Source of the DNA: JAEXNA01 sp050486105
Lineage (GTDB): Bacteria > Vulcanimicrobiota > Xenobia > Xenobiales > JADMJV01
DNA: 41,248 nucleotides
Reading direction: 5' to 3'
Assembly (NCBI GenBank): GCA_050486105.1
Contig: JBJHCR010000012.1
Location: forward strand, 1 to 41,248
Shown here: in pieces, positions 32,304-39,483 of the stretch
How the letters are laid out: each line of letters begins with the position of its first letter
How positions within the stretch are numbered: position 1 is the first letter of the stretch
The notes under the pieces: generated by a model
Databases searched by the model: none
What the model saw: only the letters and a program-made list of their open reading frames with translations
What the model was told of the DNA's origin: nothing
Translations under genes and position numbers: made by a program

Positions 32304-33857
32304 GTGGCCTTTAAGCGTTTTCCCAAGATGAGGTTCTTAGTCCAATTTGCTCTCTTGCTCGGCTTGGTGTTCGGCTTCTGTTCTCCGGCAGCTTGGTCCG
32401 AGCCCTTTCGACTTTTCATCCTCCATACCAACGATATTCACGGACACATCGAGGCTGAAGAGGACAGAGGACTGACCCGCATCGCCACCTACGTCCGGGC
32501 CCTGAGAGCCGCCTTTCCGAACCAGGTCTTGCTGGTGGACTCGGGCGACATCGGTCTGGGTACTCCCATCTCTGGACTCTACTTCGGTATTCCCACAGTC
32601 GAGATCATGCGAGGACTCGAGTACGATGCCGTGGCTCTATGTAACCACGAATTCAACTGGGGAATGGAGCGATTGCGGGCCCTAACCGACACTCTGCCCT
32701 GTCCTGTTCTCTGTGCCAATTTGGTTTCCGCTGACCAGGACTTCCACGGCCCTTATCCTGGCTGGACAGTACTAGAAAAAAGCGGTCTTAGAATCGGACT
32801 CATCGGCCTGGTGGCCCCCGACACGGCTCTTCGATCTCCTAGAGCGGCGACCCAAGGGTGGCGCTTTATCGACCCTTCGATAGCCGCTCGACAAGCTCTG
32901 GCGGAGATGCCCGAGGCCGATTTGGTGATCGCCTTGACCCACCTGGGTGTGCAGGCCGACAAAGTCTTGGCCCAAGAGGTCCCAGACATCCAGGTCATCG
33001 TGGGCGGGCACTCGCACACGGCCTTGGAAGCCCCGGTAATGGTCGGCTCTACAGCTATCGTCCAAGCGGGATGCTATGCTCAGTTCCTGGGCTTTTTAGA
33101 ACTGGAAGTCGAACCCAAACTCAAGCGAGTTCAAATTCGCCAGTATCGACTTCTGCCGGTGGATGAATCCCTACCCCCTGACCCTCAAGCACAGGCGGTG
33201 GTCGACCAATATCAGGTTCTGGTTGGCCCTATTCTCGATGAAGTCTTGACCGAAGTAGAGAACCCGATCGGCAAGGCCACTCCCTGGAACAACCCCTACA
33301 GCCCCCTGGCCACCCTGGTGGCCGAAGCCCTGCGGCTGCAAAGCGGTGCCGATTTGGCTCTCTTCAACCGAGGAGGGGTGCGCAGCGAACTTTCCGCGGG
33401 ACCGCTTACCGTGCGCACCGCTCACCGAATTATGCCTTTTGACGACCCCGTGGTGACGATCTCCGTCGATGGTCAACATCTCTTAGAGATCCTCAAGGAA
33501 GGGCTCTTCAACAACCGCGCGTTTTTGGCCCTAGCCGGGGTTCAAGCTGAAATCGATTATCAGAATCAGAGTCTCGAAAACGTTAGGATCCAGGGCATTC
33601 CCATCAACCCCCGGCAAAGATACCTCGTGGCCCTAACGAGCTTTCTGGTGGGAGGTGGGGATGGCATGAGCACTCTCAGAGGTACGACCCCGATCTCGAC
33701 CTTGCCTTACGTGCGAGAGCTCTTCATGGACTACTGTCGCTCGCAACCTGTCCTCCGTGAGCCGGACAGTCCCGACCTCAAGACTTCCCAGACCAACGAG
33801 GATGGAGTTCCCAAAGTCCTCGCCGACGAAGGAGAAACTCTCTGCACCAGGCGGTAA
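32304..33857 (+). CDS. Exported 5'-nucleotidase / bifunctional metallophosphatase (UshA-type)
   Basis: The UshA group hydrolyses nucleotides and sugar nucleotides in the periplasm. The 517-residue protein has a signal peptide (LLLGLVFGFCSPAAWSEP), then the metallophosphoesterase domain with LHTNDIHGH (Asp44, His46), LVDSGDIG, CNHEFNWG, ALTHLG and GGHSHT. The C-terminal nucleotide-binding domain contains FNRGGVRSEL and FLVGGGDG. The GTG start at 32304 is kept; ATG 32331 is an alternative but would shorten the charged n-region of the signal. The last ~25 residues (PDSPDLKTSQ onward) are polar and not typical. The gene ends in an 80-bp overlap with the converging amidase. Confidence 0.9.
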   Translation: MAFKRFPKMRFLVQFALLLGLVFGFCSPAAWSEPFRLFILHTNDIHGHIEAEEDRGLTRIATYVRALRAAFPNQVLLVDSGDIGLGTPISGLYFGIPTVEIMRGLEYDAVALCNHEFNWGMERLRALTDTLPCPVLCANLVSADQDFHGPYPGWTVLEKSGLRIGLIGLVAPDTALRSPRAATQGWRFIDPSIAARQALAEMPEADLVIALTHLGVQADKVLAQEVPDIQVIVGGHSHTALEAPVMVGSTAIVQAGCYAQFLGFLELEVEPKLKRVQIRQYRLLPVDESLPPDPQAQAVVDQYQVLVGPILDEVLTEVENPIGKATPWNNPYSPLATLVAEALRLQSGADLALFNRGGVRSELSAGPLTVRTAHRIMPFDDPVVTISVDGQHLLEILKEGLFNNRAFLALAGVQAEIDYQNQSLENVRIQGIPINPRQRYLVALTSFLVGGGDGMSTLRGTTPISTLPYVRELFMDYCRSQPVLREPDSPDLKTSQTNEDGVPKVLADEGETLCTRR

Positions 33858-34566
33858 CCGTCGGCCCAGGGTCATAGCGAAAATGGGGTTCAGGATAAAA
33901 ATAGGGATACTCGCTGTCCGCCAGGTCAGTGTAATCGGAAAGAAAAAACTTCCCACTGGCTAGTTCTTGATGAGAGATCACGTTTTGCACGGGAATCCGA
34001 TATTTCTTGACTAGCCCGTCCACCAGGCAAAAGGCCGAAAGCAACTGTTCAGGTCGACTCATCAGGTCTTCCTCGTCTTTGGCCACCATTTCAATAGCCA
34101 GAGCTTTATGGTCCAGACCGTAGCTTCCGGTGGCGGTGCGGTTCTCCGGCAGCAGAGCGGTCACTTGACCCTCTTGGTCAACCATATAGTGAACACTTAT
34201 GAGGCTGGTCACCGAGGGCTGATTCCCAACCGCCACACTCGAAGGCCGGGAGAAGGCTCGGATCACCGCCTCAGCATCATCGATTACGGTGAAATGCAAC
34301 ACCACATATTCCGGTTCAAGGAGAACGGTCTTCTTGCCATAGAGCCGAAGATTGCGGTCGAGTTCGGCTTCGAGATAGTCGTCGACGGGCAGAAAGCGCT
34401 GTTGCAGCCTCAGAGGAGGGCAGGCCGCCTCGGCAAGCTCCGTAGGCAGGGACTCGAGCTCGGGCCCTATACCTAAGAGGATGAGATGTCGGTGCCGCTC
34501 GGCGAGCAACAGGTGCTCGGAAAAATTGAGATGAACGGTGAACCAGGCGATCAGCAAAACTATCAA
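33778..34566 (-). CDS. N-acetylmuramoyl-L-alanine amidase (Amidase_2/PGRP fold), membrane-anchored
   Basis: The enzyme cuts the amide between muramic acid and L-Ala in peptidoglycan. The 262-residue protein starts with a hydrophobic segment (MIVLLIAWFTVHL, 1-13) that anchors or exports it. The Amidase_2 domain shows zinc ligand His91 in VVLHFT, then SVHYMVDQEGQ, the catalytic-region Glu159 in LAIEMVAK, His199 in ISHQEL, and Asp232 in DPGPTVTAW. The last two normally stand about 10 residues apart, but here 33 residues separate them, so there is an insertion. The start is TTG 34566, with GGA 9 nt upstream, 9 bp after the response-regulator stop, so the two are one operon. The 3' end overlaps the phosphoesterase gene by 80 bp. 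Confidence 0.83.
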   Translation of the reverse strand: MIVLLIAWFTVHLNFSEHLLLAERHRHLILLGIGPELESLPTELAEAACPPLRLQQRFLPVDDYLEAELDRNLRLYGKKTVLLEPEYVVLHFTVIDDAEAVIRAFSRPSSVAVGNQPSVTSLISVHYMVDQEGQVTALLPENRTATGSYGLDHKALAIEMVAKDEEDLMSRPEQLLSAFCLVDGLVKKYRIPVQNVISHQELASGKFFLSDYTDLADSEYPYFYPEPHFRYDPGPTVTAWCREFLLRRRGLWELHPRWSGKS

Positions 34567-34575
34567 AGGCCGGTC

Positions 34576-34935
34576 CTACAGCAAAGCCGAGATACGTCGA
34601 GCCAAAGAGTCTGGCGAGAAAGGCTTGAGCAGTATTCCTGACAGACCTTCGGGGAGAGCGTTCTTGTCCAATGCCTTGGGGTCGGCGGTGTAGGCGATCA
34701 CGGGAATCTGGTGATTCTCTGGGAACTCCCGAATCCGTCTCAGGGTCTCCAAGCCATCCATCTCGGGCATATGGTAGTCCAAAAGGATGGCATCCGGTTT
34801 GCTGGACTTCAAGAGTTCTAGGGCCTCTGCTCCCGAGCTAGCCTGCCAAACCGTCCAACCTGCCATCACCTGCAGGGCTAGTTCCACCAAGGCACGGATC
34901 TGCTCGTCGTCGTCTATCACCAGGATCGTCTTCAT
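34576..34935 (-). CDS. Stand-alone CheY-like response regulator
   Basis: A single receiver domain of 119 residues with no output domain. Acidic pocket Asp8-Asp10 in VIDDDEQ, phospho-acceptor Asp53 in AILLDYHMPEMDG, the switch Thr in AYTAD, and the conserved Lys in ILLKPF are all present, so it can be phosphorylated. It acts by protein contact, and its partner kinase is not in the window. The amidase follows at once (9 bp), so cell-wall cutting may be under its control. Across the 132-bp divergent region the large repeat protein starts in the opposite direction. Confidence 0.92.
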   Translation of the reverse strand: MKTILVIDDDEQIRALVELALQVMAGWTVWQASSGAEALELLKSSKPDAILLDYHMPEMDGLETLRRIREFPENHQIPVIAYTADPKALDKNALPEGLSGILLKPFSPDSLARRISALL

Positions 34936-35055
34936 CGTGAGAGGGTTCGCACTCTTGCCATCATCTCCTAGAGAGTGACCGATGGAACAGGAGTGAAATA
35001 GGACCTGTTTTTGTTAACTCTGTGTAAAACTCTCCCCAAGAAAGTTGCCTGCCGG

Positions 35056-35061
35056 TAGCAT
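35056..35061 (+). promoter_or_regulatory. -10-like box TAGCAT 6 nt before the repeat-protein ATG
   Basis: TAGCAT is followed by AGAGGC and ATG 35068. GAGG is only 1 nt from the ATG, too close to be an efficient ribosome site, which supports a leaderless start. No -35 box was found at 17 bp. The rest of the 132-bp divergent region shows no clear repeat. Confidence 0.4.
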
Positions 35062-35067
35062 AGAGGC

Positions 35068-37965
35068 ATGTTCGCAACCTGTCATCCTCAAGCCTACACT
35101 CAGAACATCGGCCTGCAGTACTCTCAGAACTTCTCGAGTGGCCCACAGCCATCGAATTTCAACCTTGGTCCTTCTCCACTGGGCGCAAAGAGACCGGGTA
35201 TCGGCCAACTACTCGGAGGCTTGGTGGGCGCAGTTTTAGGCCAGATGATGGTTCCTATCCCGTTTGTGGGCGCCATGATGGGAGCCATGATCGGCTCCAG
35301 TCTGGGTGCCATGCTCGATCAAATGTTTGGCATGAGTGCCCCCTGCTGTTGTCAGCAAATGGGGCAGCACTATGGCCCTATGAATGCCCACCAGGGATTC
35401 ATGTATGGCATGCCCACCGATCTCCCGTTCTTGCCCCAGGGCTTTCCTAATCCTCAATGCGGTTGTGCACCACCTTTGTTTCCCAATTATCAGCCTCCTA
35501 TGAGCAGTTGGGGTCTGCCTCAGGTCGGGTTCAATCCTTTTGGCAATGTTCAGCGTCAAGATCAGGTCCAGGCCCCGAACAGACGCCCTCAGGTCGCCGT
35601 AAGCCTGGGGCAGAACCAACAAGTGCAGACCAACGTCTGTGGGGACAACCGTGGTCCTCAAGTGGCAGCCTCCACCGTCGGCGGAAACACCCAAGTCCAA
35701 ACCAACATCCACGGCCAAAACCAGGGGACCCAGGTGGCCACCACCACCGTTGGCAGCAACGAGCAAGTGCAAGCCAATGTTCACGGTGACAACACCGGAG
35801 TTCAAGTCGCTACCGTAGGCATCGGAGGCAACACCCAAACTCAAACCAATGTCACCGGAAACAACACCGGAACCCAGGTTGCCGTAGCTGTGGCTGGAAC
35901 CAACCAACAAACACAAACCAATGTCCACGGCGACAACACCGGTCACCAGGCGGCAGCCACGGTGATTGGAACCAACACCCAGGAGCAAACCAACGTCACC
36001 GGCAACAACACCGGCACTCAAGAAGCTGCCGCCGTTCTCGGGACCAACCAGCAGACTCAGACCAACGTCTACGGCGACAACCAAGGCACCCAGATAGCTG
36101 CTACTGTGGCTGGCGCCAACCGTCAGGAGCAAGGCAACGAGACGGGAGACAACACTGGGACCCAAGTGGCCGCCACGGTTTTGGGAGCCAATGAGCAAAC
36201 CCAAATCAACCTACACGGGGACAACACGGGATCTCAGGTGACTGCCACCACGTTGGGCGACAACACCCAAGTCCAGCGCAATGAAACCGGCGACAACACC
36301 GGCACCCAGGTGGCCGTCACCGCAGCGGGCGACAACACCCAGATCGCTTCCACCTTCGAAGGGAACAACACCCAGAACCAGGTGGCAGTCTCAGGGTTGG
36401 GTGACCAACAGCAAGTTCAAACCACCATCACTGGCGACAATGCCGGCACTCAAGCTGCAACCACTGTAGCGGGAAATGTGGAACAAACCCGAGAGTCGGT
36501 GGCTGGTTCCAACGAAGGCGCCCAAGTGGCAACCACCGTCGCCGGTGACATTGCCCAAAACAGTCACGCCGGCGACACCAACCGAGAAACTCAAGTGGGT
36601 GTTTCGGTCTTCGGGGACGTGGATCAGCGCTCCACAGGCGGGGATGGTTCGGAATTGACCCAAGTGGCTATCACCGGGGGGAATGTGGACCAGACGGCCA
36701 TAGGCGGTCAAGACGCACAGGTAGACCAGTCGGCCTTGGCAGGGGGAACCGTACGACAGGAAGCCGCGGTGGAGTCTGGACAAATCACCCAGTCGGGTGG
36801 CGATCAGCAAATTGCCGTGGGCCTTGAAGGTTCGGTCCAGATCGAGCAATCGGGTGGCACCAGGCAAACCGCAGTGGGAACCCTAGAGGACGATCGGATC
36901 GCTCAACAAGCGGCTCAGGGAGGCCTACTCACCCGAGCTCCGGTAGCCTCAGCCAGCGCCGAACTCGGAGGCGGCAGCAACGAATTCAACTACGAAGGCA
37001 ACAATAACGGCAACCACGTGAGGGTCGATGCCGGCAGAGAGGTCGGCCCCACCGACGTCAACCGCATCGACATCGACACTCGGGGCGGCAACGACACCGT
37101 GGTACTGAACTTGTCCCAGGGTCGAGACGAAATGAACATCGATTTGGGCCGGGGACACGATCGTTTGGTCATAAACGAGCAAGGGCAGAACGTCCGTATC
37201 GTTGACAATAATGGCCAGGAGATTTATCGCAGTGCAGGCTGGAACGAGGGGGATTCCGAGGCCACTGTGGCAGGCATGGAACAGCTCACCGTGTACCGCG
37301 AGGATGGCACCTTCACTCGTTGGGATCCCCGCAACGGGTCCCAAGAGTTCCGCGATCCGGGACAGCCCGGCGAAATGAATCCTTTGAACGCTGCCAGAAC
37401 CTTACGAGAACACGCCGGTTTGCTGGACACCGCCAACGACACCGGCAACCCTGACGGCATCATCGGCCGAGCCGACCTACAAGCGGCTCTCAACCATCCT
37501 GAAGCCAGCCCTGAACTGCGCGAGGCTGCTCAATACGTTCTGGACAACCCCGCCATTTGGAACAGCTTGGACGCCTCCGGCGGTCGAGACAACCGCTTCA
37601 CCGTGGACAGTTTGAACGGGTTCATCGACGCCTACGAAACCCGGCCGGGTTATGGAGCACAAGACGGTCCCATGGACAGCCGACGGGCCGCTGAAGTTCT
37701 GAACTACCACGCTCCGATCCTGGATTCCGCCACCAGTCGCAACGCCAACCAGCAGATTTCTCCTGAGGAACTCAGGGCCATCGCCAGCGGCGACAACGCC
37801 GGGCTCCCACCGGAACTGCGCGAGGCCGCCCAGTACCTTGTGGACAACCAGAACGCCTACAATGGAGTGGCTCGAGCCCACGGAGACACTTGGGGTATCA
37901 ATCCATTCAGTTCAGAAACGGACTATCTGTCCTTCAACGACCTGGCCACCTACTCTCAACGTTGA
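35068..37965 (+). CDS. Curlin-like repeat protein with RTX-like and EF-hand-like C-terminal domains
   Basis: This 965-residue protein has no Sec signal peptide. Residues 44-95 form a Gly/Met-rich hydrophobic hairpin (VGAVLGQMMVP, GAMMGAMIGSS). Residues 110-172 are Pro/Gly/Cys-rich. Residues 176-532 are about 15 repeats of mostly 24 residues with the pattern VAxTxxGxN-xQxQxNxxGDNxGTQ, degrading to about 620. Gly and Asn alternate every 11 and 13 residues, close to curlin repeats (GxxN, Gln every ~11), so a beta-solenoid or amyloid fibre is likely. Around 645-720 RTX-like GGNDTVVLNL and GRGHDRLVI occur. Residues 770-965 hold a duplicated unit with EF-hand-like loops and LREAAQYVLDNP, which I recall from HrpF/NolX translocon proteins. 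A secretion system for it is not visible. Confidence 0.75.
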   Translation: MFATCHPQAYTQNIGLQYSQNFSSGPQPSNFNLGPSPLGAKRPGIGQLLGGLVGAVLGQMMVPIPFVGAMMGAMIGSSLGAMLDQMFGMSAPCCCQQMGQHYGPMNAHQGFMYGMPTDLPFLPQGFPNPQCGCAPPLFPNYQPPMSSWGLPQVGFNPFGNVQRQDQVQAPNRRPQVAVSLGQNQQVQTNVCGDNRGPQVAASTVGGNTQVQTNIHGQNQGTQVATTTVGSNEQVQANVHGDNTGVQVATVGIGGNTQTQTNVTGNNTGTQVAVAVAGTNQQTQTNVHGDNTGHQAAATVIGTNTQEQTNVTGNNTGTQEAAAVLGTNQQTQTNVYGDNQGTQIAATVAGANRQEQGNETGDNTGTQVAATVLGANEQTQINLHGDNTGSQVTATTLGDNTQVQRNETGDNTGTQVAVTAAGDNTQIASTFEGNNTQNQVAVSGLGDQQQVQTTITGDNAGTQAATTVAGNVEQTRESVAGSNEGAQVATTVAGDIAQNSHAGDTNRETQVGVSVFGDVDQRSTGGDGSELTQVAITGGNVDQTAIGGQDAQVDQSALAGGTVRQEAAVESGQITQSGGDQQIAVGLEGSVQIEQSGGTRQTAVGTLEDDRIAQQAAQGGLLTRAPVASASAELGGGSNEFNYEGNNNGNHVRVDAGREVGPTDVNRIDIDTRGGNDTVVLNLSQGRDEMNIDLGRGHDRLVINEQGQNVRIVDNNGQEIYRSAGWNEGDSEATVAGMEQLTVYREDGTFTRWDPRNGSQEFRDPGQPGEMNPLNAARTLREHAGLLDTANDTGNPDGIIGRADLQAALNHPEASPELREAAQYVLDNPAIWNSLDASGGRDNRFTVDSLNGFIDAYETRPGYGAQDGPMDSRRAAEVLNYHAPILDSATSRNANQQISPEELRAIASGDNAGLPPELREAAQYLVDNQNAYNGVARAHGDTWGINPFSSETDYLSFNDLATYSQR
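35593..36663 (+). repeat. In-frame 72-bp tandem repeat array (about 15 diverged copies)
   Basis: Copies begin at about 35593 and continue every 72 bp; two to four copies at the ends are 69 bp. A consensus fragment GGCGACAACACCGG recurs at many units. Copies differ at synonymous positions and keep the protein pattern, so selection on the amino-acid sequence is clear. Beyond 36663 the repeat decays. Confidence 0.85.
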
Positions 37966-37984
37966 TACCCATCGCAGGGTCCAT

Positions 37985-38022
37985 TTAACGCCTCTTTAAC
38001 GTTAAGGCGAAAGGGGCGTTAA
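37985..38022. terminator. Strong hairpin between the repeat gene and the membrane-like gene
   Basis: TTAACGCCTCTTT (37985-37997) pairs with AAAGGGGCGTTAA (38010-38022) over 13 bp (one G-U pair) with a 12-nt loop. No poly-T tail follows, so it may be an attenuator, an RNA-stability element or a regulator site and not a simple terminator. It lies 20 bp after the stop at 37965. Confidence 0.5.
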
Positions 38023-38115
38023 CGCATGTTTGACCCCTATCTCCTAAGCTGAGTGAGTGAGGGAAGATTCCCTCAAAGAACTTTGCTTATTAGACCTTTG
38101 GAGATATATGAAACC

Positions 38116-39039
38116 ATGCAGATTCAAACCTCAACCCCACAGATCGCTCCTCGCTATCAGGGTACCCAACCCGCTCCCGAAGCTCAGCTCCCAACTGACG
38201 AACCCGTCGTTATCGTCGGAGACGACGGATACCAGCCTTCCCGAAAAGACCGAAGTGAAATTGGCTGGCTAGATGTCGGCAAAGGAATGGTTGGCGCCGT
38301 GGCCGGCGCTGCTATCCAAACCGTAGGCAACACCGCCAGCGCCGCAGTCCAGGGAGTAGAACTCACCGGACGAAGCTGGGCGGCCCTCGCCACCAACGAG
38401 ACCCACGGCCCATGGGTCAAGACTGGCATGGGACTTTTGGCTCCCTTTGCCGCCGGACTCGGAGTGGCGGTCACCGCAGTAGGCAGTATGGGTTACGGAC
38501 TCTACGCTGGCTTCGTGGATGGCATTCATAATGGAGTGAGTGGCTCAGTCAAGGGCGCCGTCGATTCCGTGAAGACCTTCAATACGGAACTCGTAGCTGG
38601 GGCTCGCGAAGGAATTCGAGAATTCGGAAACGCCAAGCTGCGCGACGGAGAAGAGCGCTTCGACGTTTCACCCGCCAGGGCAGCCGTTGGAGTGGCCGCC
38701 GGTGTCGGCAACGCCGCCTACGGAGCTGTTCGAGCAGGATGGACCACCGGGAAAAACGTGCCTGGTGCCTTCAGGGTCGGCAATTTGGCCATCAGCAAGA
38801 GTGAGATGAGTACTCCGCTCAAGGCTGCTTCCCACGTAATGAGCGTTCCTTTGGCCGTCGTAGCTACCCCCATCGGAGCCGTGGTCGGTGGAGCAGCGGG
38901 CCTGATCTTCGGAGCCCATGCCGGATACAACGAAGGCTTCGTTGAATCGTTCAAACAGGTGAACGACTTTGCAAACTTCTACGACGAGAAGGCTTCTAAG
39001 TTGCTTAAGGACACCGCTGACGACCTGATCAACCGCTAA
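38116..39039 (+). CDS. Glycine-rich membrane-like protein of unknown function
   Basis: I do not recognise a family. The 307-residue protein has a polar N-terminus without a signal peptide (1-50). Several Gly/Ala-rich hydrophobic segments with glycine-zipper character follow (about 57-80, 103-132, 169-190, 222-250), separated by amphipathic helices. A charged helical C-terminus ends it (FYDEKASKLLKDTADDLINR). Internal similarity is visible: GAVAGAAIQTVGNTA and GVAAGVGNAAYGAV look like copies. ATG 38116 was chosen because GGAGA lies about 12 nt upstream; the frame is open to GTG 38053. It follows the repeat protein by 150 bp and ends at a strong terminator, so it could be its membrane partner or a pore; that is inference. 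Confidence 0.7.
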   Translation: MQIQTSTPQIAPRYQGTQPAPEAQLPTDEPVVIVGDDGYQPSRKDRSEIGWLDVGKGMVGAVAGAAIQTVGNTASAAVQGVELTGRSWAALATNETHGPWVKTGMGLLAPFAAGLGVAVTAVGSMGYGLYAGFVDGIHNGVSGSVKGAVDSVKTFNTELVAGAREGIREFGNAKLRDGEERFDVSPARAAVGVAAGVGNAAYGAVRAGWTTGKNVPGAFRVGNLAISKSEMSTPLKAASHVMSVPLAVVATPIGAVVGGAAGLIFGAHAGYNEGFVESFKQVNDFANFYDEKASKLLKDTADDLINR

Positions 39040-39064
39040 GTATACCCCGCAGAGTCGTCCTCGA

Positions 39065-39100
39065 GGGGTCGCCAATCTAACCGGAGAGGCGACCCCTTTT
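39065..39100 (+). terminator. Rho-independent terminator after the membrane-like gene
   Basis: GGGGTCGCC (39065-39073) pairs with GGCGACCCC (39088-39096) over 9 bp with a 14-nt loop, followed by TTTT. It stands 26 bp after the stop at 39039 and closes this + strand transcript. Confidence 0.88.
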
Positions 39101-39124
39101 CGTTGCTCTTGAAAGCCCCAGAAA

Positions 39125-39151
39125 GCAAAATGAGCCGGGACAACCCGGCTC
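39125..39151 (-). terminator. Rho-independent terminator after rpsU
   Basis: On the - strand GAGCCGGG, a TTGT loop and CCCGGCTC form an 8-bp stem, followed by the T-rich ATTTTGCTTTC. It lies 30 bp beyond the rpsU stop. Together with the facing terminator it insulates the two convergent transcripts. Confidence 0.85.
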
Positions 39152-39180
39152 TGAGGACAAAAGACAGGATGAACCCGCCT

Positions 39181-39357
39181 CTACTCGGCCTCTTTGCGAA
39201 GTCTCTTCTTGCGTTCCCTACGCTTCACGTCGCTCGGCTTCTCGTAGTGAGTACGACGGCGGAGTTCCGCCATCAATCCCGACTGATTGCAGAGCCTTCG
39301 GAAGCGCCTGAGTGCGCTCTCCAGAGTTTCGTCTTCGCGAACAACGGTTTCCATCAT
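39181..39357 (-). CDS. rpsU: 30S ribosomal protein bS21
   Basis: bS21 sits at the platform of the small ribosomal subunit near the anti-Shine-Dalgarno sequence and helps translation start. The 58-residue product reads MMETVVREDETLESALRRF, then RLCNQSGLMAELRRRTHYEKPS, and ends in a Lys/Arg-rich helix (RRERKKRLRKEAE), all typical of the family. Length is normal (58 to 70). Two ATGs in tandem (39357, 39354) are possible starts; GGTGA lies about 10 nt before the first. It has its own promoter (39426-39455) and terminator (39125-39151), so it is a single-gene unit. Confidence 0.96.
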   Translation of the reverse strand: MMETVVREDETLESALRRFRRLCNQSGLMAELRRRTHYEKPSDVKRRERKKRLRKEAE

Positions 39358-39425
39358 ATGGAAGTCACCCGTTTCCTTTACAGAGCTTCAAACTTGGTGA
39401 ACCAGTGGCTCGTTTGAGCCCCTTT

Positions 39426-39455
39426 AGTATAGTTCAAAGAGCCCAGGCTAGGCAA
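39426..39455 (-). promoter_or_regulatory. Promoter for rpsU
   Basis: On the - strand TTGCCT (39450-39455) and TATACT (39426-39431) are 18 bp apart. Transcripts would start near 39419, giving a 5' leader of about 60 nt that begins with a small hairpin, GGCTC-AAAC-GAGCC (39407-39420). Confidence 0.65.
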
Positions 39456-39483
39456 GTGACATGAGCGGTCGGGGGTCGTTGCC

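Noticed and set aside
35236..36204. A 322-codon open frame on the - strand of the repeat array
   Set aside because: It mirrors the 72-bp repeat on the coding strand and gives a low-complexity Val/Gly/Leu product; the + strand frame is longer, has defined domains and shows selection.
35593..36663. Possible CRISPR array (regular 72-bp spacing)
   Set aside because: Repeats are in frame, with a period of 72 bp and no identical short repeat with unique spacers; it is protein-coding.
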